64,000 nucleotides of DNA from Stropharia rugosoannulata (taxonomy: Eukaryota > Basidiomycota > Agaricomycetes > Agaricales > Strophariaceae): positions 433,501-497,500 of the forward strand of contig JANCIK010000005.1 of assembly GCA_028532985.1 (NCBI GenBank), in the 5' to 3' direction. Below, one piece after another: positions 10,659-20,326 of the stretch (positions are counted from its first letter, which is position 1; each line of letters opens with the position of its first letter). Made by a program: the position numbers and the translations under genes. The notes below the pieces were generated by a model that worked only from the letters and a program-made list of their open reading frames with translations, did not search any database and was not told the origin of the DNA.

Positions 10659-11523
10659 ATGAACCCCGATAATCGCGCTACGCAGGATCAACAGAATCAA
10701 CAGACAGATTATTACTACCGGGGTGCTACGGGCACCACATTATCAAATGTGCAGCTTAACCACGTTGGTGGGCAGTATTTTCGCGGACCCGGCCCTCACA
10801 GGCCGCGAAACCACCCACCAAGAAATAAATCGATCCTTGAAAATGCGCACAACACGGTTATAGACGGAGGAAGGTTTAAATATATAGTGGAGATGTATAT
10901 GACAATTCCCCAACCAAGCAGTCGCCAGAGTATGCGCCTCAAGCGCCTGCCCGTCTGTCAGTGCCACATGCAGGAAATATGGGGAATGGTTATGGCAATT
11001 ATCCCGGTACGATATTTCACCTGCCATTCACACACTGTAACCGCTAATCGACTACACTGATAGCTACTATGTATTCTAATTCATATCCATCGGCGTCAGT
11101 TCATCCGACTGAGCTATCGGCTGCACCTCCTCCAGCTAGTAGCCCCCCAGATGGTTTGTTTGTCTTGACATCTGTACTGCCACCTTTATTTAAAAAGGTT
11201 CAGACTATCAGTGTGGTTCCGGCCAAGGATCCAGCATGCGCTAAAGAAATTTCCACGATCTGAATCACGCAGAGGATCAAGAAGGGGGACAACAAGACGA
11301 GCCTTTTCAGATAACTGAAGGAAGCTCAAGTCTCCAGCGCGACGTCTACGACATAGGAAAACCGCTTCCTCCCACTCCTGGTGACATAGCTATGGGACAG
11401 GAGCAGTTGCCGGTGGGAAGGACTTTCCGAGCTAAACATCCGTTAACCCCCACTTCAAGTAATGATTCTCTTCGACAACATAGAAGGGAGCATAGAGTGA
11501 GACGTTTATTTCACGAAGAGTAA
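10659..11523 (+). pseudogene. Decayed polar protein gene with one frameshift and one nonsense codon
   Basis: The frame opens at ATG 10659 and reads through an Asn/Gln-rich start and a segment with VIDGGRF around residue 68. Near 10880-10888 it must change frame to continue into a sensible sequence (SGDVYDNSPTKQ...). Then come an intron at 11007-11063, a Pro/Ser-rich exon 11064-11153, a second intron ending at 11197 and a last exon to the TAA at 11523. In that last exon the frame meets TAA at 11242-11244 (CGC TAA AGA), then stays open for 92 codons, including KPLPPTPGD. A one-base deletion plus a C-to-T or similar change would explain both. The family looks like short polar basidiomycete proteins of unknown function. 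A sequencing error or an unusual intron is the alternative. Confidence 0.5.
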
Positions 11524-13260
11524 CGAGGCGAGAACAGTTCAAATGCCCTATCAAATTGTTTGATATATCAATTAACCCGTTTTAACCGTCAAACAGATTC
11601 AGACGTACTTTACACTTAGTTGGTTTTGCTATTAAAACGGATCGATCATCGTCTGGAACGAAGTTACCATGGTCTGTAGCACTCTCGACTCAGTCCACGT
11701 CTGGTATTGTGTTGTGTACCCAATTTCTTACAGGCTTTTTTCTTGCTACATTATATATGGACACCCGTTTTCTCTTTCTTAGGGTCTGAAGTAGCTAAGT
11801 TATTTTCATTTCATTCCCCATCTTCTACATCATATGTCACTTTCTTTTCGTACATTTGATGTTACCTTTTTTTATCTACACAAGGCCGACTCAACGGTAT
11901 ACCTGGCACGTATGAGTAGTCGAGGTTTTGTTCGGTAGTCAGCATGATGCACCCATTCTGAAACCTTTCTGCTGTTGCGTGAATATTAAATGAAAACAAA
12001 CCAACGATAACTGCATATACTTGAATTACAAATTCTTAAATAAGTGTTATGTGCCAATAATTCCCTTGACTGCAAGCTTGAGGAGGGAACACTCAATACA
12101 GTAGTTGGTAGTTAGTATAAAGCTTTGCACCATTTGAATCGGACGCATTAGCTCAACGTTAGCTTTTGAACGGCAGATATGCAGTCGGCGAGAACAAGTG
12201 AGAAATACTACAATTTGGAATTCCTTTGGAATTTCTCATGTTGTCCTCATGGAGAGTTTCTACAAATTGAAGGCAATTCAGTCTACATGTTAAAATAAGC
12301 GTAGCACTGCGTGATCAACACATGAAAAAGGAATATGTGAATTCACGTTTGGCCTCGGTGAGCTCAAGAGGCAAACGGATGCGGGAAAAGTACATCGATG
12401 GCCTACTAAATACTGTGAAGTAATAATAGAATAATAGCTAGAACGTTTACAGAACAAAAGTGAATGACAGGTAAGTAAGTAACAAAAATAGATTAAATGG
12501 ACAATAACTCAATAATTGGGTAATGAATGGAAGAAACTTAGAAAGTACTCATTGCGTACGCTCGCAAAGCACGCCTGATGCGTCTAGAATTCCAACACTA
12601 CATGTTAAACTTATTGTGCTCACATGCCAACTGGCGGCCAACTCTTTACCAGTGTCGTTCAACTGTTGTGCGGGAGTTTTGCGATAGTTGTGCAAGAGTT
12701 CTCCCCAAGTTCTCCAGCACAAGGGAGGCCCTCGTGATTACGTAATTATACACATGACATTCGGACCGCTTGACCGCTCCGCGTTTCCCCAACTTCCAAC
12801 TTGCTTTCAACTTGCTTTCAACTTCGGAGGACATACTGAGGCAGGATTCCGTGAACCGTAATATCGGAATCTGCCTCAGTCCCACTATCCCCTTGCTTGA
12901 TCTAGCTCTTTATCTGATATTCAAGGATTCTGGAGCACTGTCAATTTAAGAATGGATTGGCACCAAAGGGCCCGCATCTACTCCACCTGCCAACGCTGAC
13001 GTCGTGGGCTCCAGCACACATCCTACAGCGATGGTGCATTGGTACGTCTTGGACCAGCTGGGTCGTCAACTCGTCATTGCTCCAGCACGTTTGTGGCATC
13101 AGATCACACGTACAGAGCTTTGTTATAATTCGGTTTGAACGCCAATGCTTGCTAGATACCCTTCCTCACTCCGGCGTACCTTCGCCCACATCCATCTATT
13201 CGTCTTCCATCCCTCAATAATATACCCAAGAATAATATTGTACTCTAGAGGACTGCTGAG
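11524..13260. other. Intergenic, no gene seen
   Basis: About 1.7 kb of AT-rich sequence. A small tandem repeat of AACTTGCTTTC-like units lies at 12785-12825. Frames of up to 87 codons were inspected and show no domain or splice support. Confidence 0.5.
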
Positions 13261-14360
13261 ATGCCGATTATCTGGGGCTTTGACTTGTCGGAAATGCACA
13301 CGAGTGCATTCCGAAGCGACAAAATGTTCGACAGGAGGTGGCATCTTCGGAGGGAGCGGTTTAGTGCGTAGTAGTCTGGCTTGTCAGTATGTTCTGTGCT
13401 AACATATCCTATTCGCCTTTAGTTGTTTACCAAGTAAGGTCTCCTCTTCAGGATATCGATTGTTAATTGACCCGTCTAGCTTGCCATGCTTTTAGGCTTA
13501 GCTGCAGAGGTATGTTATTTCTACCAAATGACATCGTCGGCTGTTAATCTGCTCCTATAGTGCACTGCCACCTACAGCCTATCGAAATACGAGAACCAGC
13601 AAACAAACATCGAACGCTTGAGCGGCCAAACGGCCCTAGTGCACAACAACGCCCTCATTGACAGTGCCATTGTCACCATCGTGTTCTGCGTCCTAGTGGC
13701 GACTGTCTTCGGTGCTGATTTCTTTTTCCTGCTCTTCTTCCCCCGACGAATATACCCGAAATGGTACACTACTTCACGCAACGTGTTGGCCACGGTTATT
13801 ACTTTAGGCATGGCGATCGCTGCGTTCACGAGCACGGTAAGGACTGGTCATGATGAAACTCACTTGTGGCTAACGGCCCTATCACATAGATCATCATCGC
13901 GCGTCAATCCGCCTGGATTTCTGGCGTTAGCCCCTCCCTGGCACAACAATACCTCGGTGTCTATTCCCGACCCCCCTTGCGTATGTTAGGGCTCTCTTTC
14001 AAGGCTCTCGTAACCTGATCTTCTTTTCTGTTTAGAATACCGTCGTTTCGCTCAAAACATTGCCTGGCTATGTTTGCTGTGGCCGGCATTCTTTGCCACT
14101 GTAGGAAGGTATGCAGAGTATAGCTTCAAATGATATACATCACGACGCTGATGCCTTGCAGCACATACCTCATGTTCCGCGCCACCACGTACGACAGGAG
14201 ATATGGGACAGACCCTGTTCCTTCCATCGGTACAGACGGCGATATCCAGCCCATCGCCCAAGGCATCCCACGCGATTCTGAGAAGGGCATGATCGATGAG
14301 TCCAAGGAAAGGACCGGTCCTGCCCGGGCTGGAAATAGCCCAGCACCGCAGCACGCGTGA
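13261..14360 (+). CDS. Four-helix membrane protein, copy B, 260 aa
   Basis: Exons 13261-13363, 13423-13433, 13480-13509, 13561-13836, 13890-13980, 14036-14108 and 14162-14360 join in frame. Exon 2 is an 11-nt microexon and exon 3 is 30 nt. Exons 2 to 6 have exactly the same lengths as in the paralogue at 15338-16394. The N-terminus is cytosolic-looking and basic (RRWHLRRER). It is followed by four hydrophobic segments: LAMLLGLAAE onward, the stretch around SAIVTIVFCVLVATVFG, VLATVITLGMAIAAF, and NIAWLCLLWPAFF. The shared loop motif is GxTAxVHNN. The C-terminal tail is polar and probably cytoplasmic. The protein is of unknown function; the tetraspan pattern suggests a small membrane protein, not an enzyme. 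The start was chosen to match the paralogue's N-terminal length. Confidence 0.75.
13423..13433 (+). other. 11-nt microexon in copy B
   Basis: TTGTTTACCAA lies between a TTTAG acceptor and a GTAAGG donor. It is needed to keep the frame between exon 1 and exon 3. The paralogue has an 11-nt exon at the same place (15494-15504), so it is conserved. Confidence 0.75.
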
Positions 14361-15337
14361 GGGGTTTTGCTTCGTGGCCGGATTTACCTGTGGAGGTCAT
14401 TCACGTAGACTTAACAGCGAGGATCATGTCCCGGTCCGAGCATCAGCCAGTTAGAAAAGGGCGTAGTCGAGTTGGTTAGTAGGTAGCACACAAGGGCATT
14501 GTGAACAATTTGATGTCAGAGGTGTCTTGTTGCATTTATATACTAATAATAAGCATCTCAATGGTAGAAATAATAATAGTGGCGCGTTTATGATGATATC
14601 GCGTATTTGAGTTGGGAGTCTAGCCGGTAGTGTTTTCGGTCCGGATATCACACGACGTTACAACGTGCAAGAATCAAAATCAGCACACTTGCAGTGCATA
14701 ATTTCGATGGAAACCTCGATTTGAGTGCCCACCAACTGCCTATTGTATGCAATTAAGTATTAATCTGATCATGAATTATAGCCGCCCGCAGTTATAATAT
14801 GTAAGTAACCATATGACCTCTGGATATACTCTGGCTAGGCGCTTTGTTTCGCCGGGATAGGTATCTCCACCGATCCGATAAAATGCTCTAGCGCACTATT
14901 GGCCAAGAAAGAATGACAGTGCTTCTCTGTCGTCTGCGAGTCTCAGAAGCTACACACTCGGGCAGATCGTGTGATTACACGATTCCGTTAATTCTCTGAG
15001 CAGCTTTGCCGGGCAAGGAGACATTTCTGGTTGAAGCTGAACATTCCCAGATATAAGTATAGCATGCTTTGAAATATACGCAACTCGTACCACAACTTAA
15101 TGACTCAAGATATGACCCGCTCATGTAAGATGTCACACGTCGATCTATTTCAAGGGTCGCGCAGTTGTCGCGCAGTCGAGTTACATACACACGCGATTGC
15201 TATAAAAAGCCATTGTCAGCCTCAGCTTTAACCTCTTCCATTTCCATTCCAACCTTTTCGAGCTGGACTTTCCTCGAAAGCCGTTGCCCGCCCACTGAGT
15301 CTGTACCCCCTTTACATTATTTCTTTCTTCAAACACC
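14361..15337. other. Intergenic region between the tandem membrane-protein copies
   Basis: No gene seen. A TATA box (TATAAAAA, 15201-15208) precedes the second copy by 130 bases. Confidence 0.5.
15201..15208 (+). promoter_or_regulatory. TATA box of copy C
   Basis: TATAAAAA followed by a CT-rich leader up to the ATG at 15338, a layout common in fungal promoters. Confidence 0.5.
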
Positions 15338-16394
15338 ATGGCCGAAAAGGCGGATTTCTGGGCGGGAGTATCGCTTAAGGCTCTGGGAAGCAAGGAGATG
15401 TTCAGCAGGAAATGGTACCTTCGCAGGGAACGTCTCGGTAAGCCAAGTCTCTCTAGCTCCCATCATCGGCGAGGTGCTCATGAAAGGCGAAAGTGCTCTA
15501 CTCTGTAAGAATCCATGGGATAGAGTCGACTGATGCACTAATTACTTTGACCTGTAGGCTTCCAGTCTCATTGGAATAGTCGCTGAGGTACGATATACGA
15601 TATACCTTCTACGCGAACCCATTTGAAATATGACCTGTATAGAGTGTAGCTGAAGTCTGCACCTTCAAGTACGAGTTCCTTCAAAACCACATTGAAGAAC
15701 TTACAGGCCACACCGCCCACGTACACAACAACGACATCGAGGCGGCGGGCATAATGAGCATCGTCTTCCCCACCGTCGTCCTTTTCATCCTCGAAGCCGA
15801 GTATTTCCGCCTCCTGTTCTGGCCTGGGTTTAGGCAACCCAAGTGGTACATCGCTGTCAAGAAGGCTGCCACGATACTGTTCACGTTTGGGATGTTCGTG
15901 ACTACGGTCGTCAGTACGGTGCGTTGATTCCGCTCTCCAATAGGCTATGCTCATGACGAGGCTCGACACTCAAGGTTGTTGTTGCCCGGCGTCACGCCTT
16001 CATCACTGGCGTGGACAAGGCTACGATCAAAGAGCTCACGACGCTCTACTTCCGGCCTCCGCTACGTGAGTTATTTTTGGATCAGACGTGTGGTATTGAC
16101 GAAAATAACCTATATATGGCTATAATTAGACTACAAGATGTGGCCGAGAAATATTGCATGGGTTGTCCTGCTATGGATTGCTATGGTTCCAACTATGGCT
16201 AGGTAAGAAAGAAGGTACCTGAGTGCACTGGATAGTCTCTGACGGGACCACTTTTTCTCAGCGCGATTCTCCTGCTTTACGTGCCCGGTCAAGAGCGACT
16301 CACTGAAAGTGTGGACGATGACAATTTCAGCGGGGTCAACGAAAGCACATCTAGTCCAGAGAAAAAGAAACCTTCAACAACCGTGCTTGCTTGA
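15338..16394 (+). CDS. Four-helix membrane protein, copy C, 237 aa
   Basis: Exons 15338-15437, 15494-15504, 15558-15587, 15643-15918, 15975-16065, 16130-16202 and 16262-16394 join in frame (238 codons with TGA). Exons 2-6 (11, 30, 276, 91 and 73 nt) are the same lengths as in copy B; exon 1 is one codon shorter. The proteins share MF-(R/K)W-LRRER, the GHTAHVHNN loop, the PKWY motif before the third helix and YFRPPL before the last. Four hydrophobic helices are present. The C-terminal tail is short, acidic, then Lys/Ser-rich. Tandem duplication is clear; function is unknown. The ATG sits in a good fungal context (AACACC-ATG-G). Confidence 0.8.
15494..15504 (+). other. 11-nt microexon in copy C
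   Basis: TGCTCTACTCT is bounded by AAAG and GTAAGA. Skipping it puts exon 3 out of frame. It encodes most of VLYS, matching IVYQ in copy B. Confidence 0.75.
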
Positions 16395-16910
16395 TAATGA
16401 CATATACGATAAGTAGATATACATTTGTTTCTATTAATATTTGGCGGTATGTGACGTACTATTCAAATATCTGGCAAAAGTTGATTAATCGATCTGCAGC
16501 ACTATTGTACGGGTGTTTCTCTTTGGGACGTCGCCAATATTTCTCTCTATATTTCATGTCAAGTTATCCATATGTGGTATCCTACAATAAGCTACAACAC
16601 AGCAGAGCGGCTCTCCCTTCACTCTGACACACGTGAAATTAATGCTCTCTTTAGCCTTGAGGGGAGTTGGTTTACGGAGCGATGAATAGAGGCAGGCGTG
16701 AGTAAGAAAGTGGACGGACTACTAGTACTATATCAGTACATACCTTATACCCACTCGCTGCTCTTACGCAGAATAAGGAGTTCTGGCATTGAGCGGTGGT
16801 TATTACACTAGACTTCCTACAACCAATAAGCCAGACAACATGAACCAATTGCGGAGTTTTCCGCTGTAGAAATTTGATAGAAATTATAGCCTCGTCGTTA
16901 ACAACCGAAT
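16395..16910. other. Convergent intergenic region, no gene seen
   Basis: Lies between the 3' ends of copy C (plus) and the zinc protein (minus). AT-rich, no feature. Confidence 0.5.
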
Positions 16911-17480
16911 CTACAATGGATTATGGACTATATCAAAGCCGTCTGCCTTGTGCAGCGTTGCTACAAACTTCCCATAGTGAGGCCCAAACTTGATCATACA
17001 CGCCTCCGAGCGTATATGCGCATAAAACTTCATCGGCTCAAAGTTCCCCAGATCCTCCCCGCACTGCTTGCAGTTAAAAAGCCATCTCTTCCCCTCCTGA
17101 TCGGTGTGGCACAGCTGCGTCAGCCTCTGCAGGCAAGGTCGCCCAAACAGATGCTCGACCACGGAGTGCGCGTTAACTGAGACGTACTCCTCGTCGCATA
17201 TGCTGCAGCGCGCCTGCTTCTGGAAGTTTTTGATATTGAGGTCGTGCACCTTGGTGACACAGCGGAACGCGCGGTCAGAGGACATAAAAGCGACGAAGCT
17301 CATGATGCGGCACAGGTTATGCACTACTTCGGGCCATTTCAGCCCGCTCGTAGCGGGTAGTTGTCCTTGCATGAGTGAGTGGACACCGGGAAGTTTAACA
17401 GGTTCTTGAGATTGGCGGATGCGGGGTTGATAGAGCACATTGGATGGTTGATTGTACGGGTTGTTGCGCATCGCCATCAC
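16911..17480 (-). CDS. Intronless protein with two CCHC zinc motifs, 189 aa
   Basis: A single open frame of 189 residues. Two motifs share exactly the same spacing, C-x2-C-x14-H-x5-C: Cys92, Cys95, His110, Cys116 and Cys137, Cys140, His155, Cys161. Each follows a short basic or aromatic lead and would form a small zinc-binding fold. The N-terminal 50 residues are polar and probably disordered; residues 50-90 look helical with a hydrophobic stretch (VAFMSSDRAFRCV). There is no nuclear localisation run. Other genes here have many introns, so the intronless structure stands out and may point to a retroposed or recent gene. A nucleic-acid or protein-binding role is inferred. A TATA box lies upstream on the same strand (17598-17605). 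M4 is an alternative start. Confidence 0.7.
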   Translation of the reverse strand: MMAMRNNPYNQPSNVLYQPRIRQSQEPVKLPGVHSLMQGQLPATSGLKWPEVVHNLCRIMSFVAFMSSDRAFRCVTKVHDLNIKNFQKQARCSICDEEYVSVNAHSVVEHLFGRPCLQRLTQLCHTDQEGKRWLFNCKQCGEDLGNFEPMKFYAHIRSEACMIKFGPHYGKFVATLHKADGFDIVHNPL

Positions 17481-19146
17481 GAGTAGATTGTCGGGGTGAA
17501 ATGTAGTAATAACAATGGGTAGGCGTTTAAGTAAGAGTAAGAACTTCGCTTGCTAGAGGGAATGTCGTACAGTACAGGTTGGAGCTCCAGGCAGCAGCAT
17601 TTATACTGTGCTGATATCCAAGCCAAGCGATAAGCAATTGCTCAACAAGCGTTGGTAGACTAAAACGAAACTTTCCAATCTACACATGGATTTAACGCTT
17701 GCCAAATTCTGGTTCAGCAATTGGCCTGTCCGCTTGGTCTACTAGAGAGTTTTAATAAAATCCGATGCAAGGCGTGATCCATCATGCATCAACTCGTAGT
17801 ATAGAACTGGCCAATGAGGAAACAAATTTCGAGGCGCGTGCAGGGATACCGGGAAAGACTATATTGCCCAGATTTCTGATCAAGAACGTAGCCACTGCAG
17901 TGAAGCGGCTCCGAGAACAAGCAGAACATCAACATTGCTTTGATGCACACGGCAGCCGCCGAGCTAGCACGTACTCGCAGGATTTGTTGATCTACAGGAT
18001 CGAATATTAAGGATAGTGCCATGGGCCAAAGCAGTAGAAAGGGGATCACGCTGCTCCGCCGAGATCAAACACGCTGTTCAGCTTCCTTCGAAGAGCCACT
18101 GTGTCACCCAGAGCGCAGATATTTCCGTTTTAACCAGACGGCGCATCGTCATCAAGGTGGGGGGTACTTGCTGGCCCGCCTCCAGAGAGATCTTACAGTG
18201 ACTCTGGAGTCGACGTATTTAGGAAATAGGCGGACTCGAGAACGACTCTGGCCTGCCCAAGGCCTGCCCTAAGACGGAATATTGGTCTCTAGTCACATCA
18301 ACCTAGTCATCGTCCTCGAACCGGATGGCCTTGAGTTTACTATACCACTTTCGTCCAGCATAGCTCCAATTGTACGTTTTGAGGACTTCCCCAGAGGTAC
18401 AAGATAACCAATAGAGACAGGGTACGACCGCAAAGCAACTTTGTTAAAACTCTGCCTGGTACATGTATCAGGGGACATTCGCAAAGTCTAAACGTCGAAC
18501 TCACTGCAGAGTAACGATTAGTAAGTGCTCTGGGACGTTGAAGGACGAACAAGACAGAACCAGCTTGGCCTTGCAGTTGTTTCGCTTGTCGGGCTTCCAT
18601 GTCCACGCAAATCGATAAAACGTATGGGGGAAATTTTTGAATTGTAAATGCAAGCAAAGTCAGGTATATGTACATTAACGACTATACTTACAACAGCCAG
18701 GGAGCAAAAGATTTAAAGTATGTAGTACAAGTTCTTCGTGACCAAAAATCAGCAACAGGATGACTGCGAATGGAAACAAAATAATGAACAAGCAAATTGG
18801 TACCAGGAGGAAGAGACGGTGAGGATGACTATTAACAGAGGAGCAGCAGTAGCGCAGGGAGCATTACGTGCCGAGATAAAGCATAAATACAACAGTAAAC
18901 GTGAATGGATGAATCAAAGGAGGGGAGAGCATGAACAACACCTTAGAAGCAGCAACATGACATTGATTTATTTAGTATAGCAGGCGAGAGGGGCGGTATA
19001 ATCAATCTTCGAAGCGGGAATCGGCATTAAGCGGCAGTGAACTGAGCGGCAGAGTTGGGAAGGTGTATGCAGGTGCATCGAAGAGTGAATAGGGATAGGG
19101 CATGACATATACGAGTCAAGTTGCGGGTAGCATGGTGAGCGGAGGT

Positions 19147-19156
19147 GCATATATGC
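19147..19156. repeat. Palindrome GCATATATGC, copy 1
   Basis: Exact 10-bp palindrome in the 3' flank of the HMG-box gene; further exact copies lie at 19188-19197 and 19729-19738. Confidence 0.6.
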
Positions 19157-19187
19157 GGTTCATGGGTCGACTAGAGACAGTAAATGA

Positions 19188-19197
19188 GCATATATGC
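19188..19197. repeat. Palindrome GCATATATGC, copy 2
   Basis: Second exact copy, 41 bp from the first. Confidence 0.6.
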
Positions 19198-19287
19198 ATA
19201 CATGCACCATGCACAGGGGGTTTACCTCCAGAGTGTGTGGTTCTCCCCGTTCAGAGAACCACGGGAACCGTTGAGGACTGGAACGAT

Positions 19288-19916
19288 CTAGTCGTCGTCC
19301 TCGCTGGCATCATCCTCCGCACCATCGCTGCTCTCGTCCTTCTTAGGTGCAGCCTTCTTGCGGGGTGCTTTCGCTTTAGGCTCTTTCGGTGCCTTAGGCT
19401 CCTTCGGCTTCCGCGCCTTCACCTCCTGGCCGCGGTTAGGGTTCTCTGGTGCGTCTTTCCACATTGCCGCAATCTGTAAGTACGCCGCGCGTCGTCAGCA
19501 TCACTCAAGGTAGATGCGGGTGGGGATGGATAAACGTACGTGTGACATGGCCTCCTTCGCGCGTCCAGGGTTCTCCTCGTTCCACTTCTTCATGTGCTCC
19601 TTGCAGAACACCTGATACGCGGTGGGCGCGCGCTTGGGCTTCTCAGCGCCATCTGTGGTGTCTGTATGCCGTCATCCGCTCAGCATGTGCTGCAAAGCCC
19701 CGATCAGCTCGTATATACGCGACTGGGCGCATATATGCGGGCTGCCCGGAGCCTGGATCGAACAGCGAGCAACCCACCTGCTTTCTTCGTACGTTGCGTC
19801 TTTGTGTTGGCAGTCTTGGTAGCTGCCTTGGTTTTGGTTACTGTACGGAAACCAGGTCAGTACGGTGAACATGTTGGGTGCCACAGCGAGGATATACCAG
19901 TAGCGGTCTTGGCCAT
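19288..19916 (-). CDS. HMG-box chromatin protein, 129 aa
   Basis: Exons (minus) 19916-19898, 19840-19778, 19661-19540 and 19473-19288 join in frame. After a Lys/Thr-rich start of 35 residues comes KPKRAPTAYQVFCKEHMKKW, then ENPGRAKEAMSHIAAMWKDAP. This is the helix 1 and helix 2 pattern of an HMG box, ending in PENPNRG. Helix 3 is not recognisable: the sequence passes into a Lys/Pro-rich tail and finishes with an acidic stretch (EDDASEDDD). A basic linker with an acidic tail is typical of HMGB/NHP6-like DNA-bending proteins, so a nuclear architectural role is likely. The box seems shorter than usual, which leaves some doubt about DNA affinity. The gene is divergent from the Mag1-like gene at 20327. 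Confidence 0.8.
19729..19738. repeat. Palindrome GCATATATGC, copy 3
   Basis: Third exact copy, inside intron 2 of the HMG-box gene, next to a related CGTATATACG at 19710-19719. Confidence 0.6.
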
Positions 19917-20326
19917 GGCTTTTACGGGCGAGGTGGATTGGGGGGTGAAGGTGGGGAAAGGAAGAAAGACGATGGTGGTGGAAAGAAGGAAAGGAGGAAT
20001 GATTTAACGAGCCTAGCAGCCGGCGCTGACACACACGCACAACAGATCGACACAGCACTGCTGTCTGAACTTTAAAATTCCACGGACGCGCGTCGCGTCA
20101 AACGCGTTTGTTGATTGCTCCATGACGCCGGCACGTGAATGCATCGGGCGGTCCGAGAGCCGGCTAGCCACAACAGCGCCCGACGCCGGCGCCGGCCGTG
20201 TCCGGTGCCAAAGGAGTTCAGACTCCGCCGATGGGTCCAATATAGTGAATTTTGGTCTTGGTAGTTTCGTCTTTCGTTTTTGCTTCCCTCTCTAACCCTC
20301 ATTCCACCTACCCCCACAGACAAAAT
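19917..20326. promoter_or_regulatory. Divergent promoter between HMG-box gene and Mag1-like gene
   Basis: 410 bp separate the two ATGs. The region is GC-rich with palindromic runs (GACGCCGGC repeats, a CACGTG at 20131-20136) and a pyrimidine-rich leader before the plus-strand start. No TATA box is clear on either side. Confidence 0.4.

Larger units (their letters stand above)
17481..19287. other. Intergenic, no gene seen
   Basis: About 1.8 kb. A minus-strand TATAAATG at 17598-17605 belongs to the zinc protein. Frames at 17765-18275 were inspected and have no motif or splice support. The right part (about 18970-19287) is probably the 3' untranslated region of the HMG-box gene and holds two copies of the palindrome GCATATATGC. 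Confidence 0.45.

Noticed and set aside
17765..18275. Two consecutive plus-strand frames of about 80 codons, possibly a transposon relic
   Set aside because: No motif, no consistent splice sites and no similarity to any known element could be seen.
18738..18980. Plus-strand frame rich in Gln, Asn and Glu
   Set aside because: Its only upstream start is GTG, which fungi rarely use, and it overlaps the probable 3' region of the minus-strand HMG-box gene.
19741..19790. tRNA-like T-arm sequence (GTTCGATCC on the minus strand) in HMG-box intron 2
   Set aside because: No matching acceptor stem, D-arm or anticodon arm upstream; the segment fits a normal intron.
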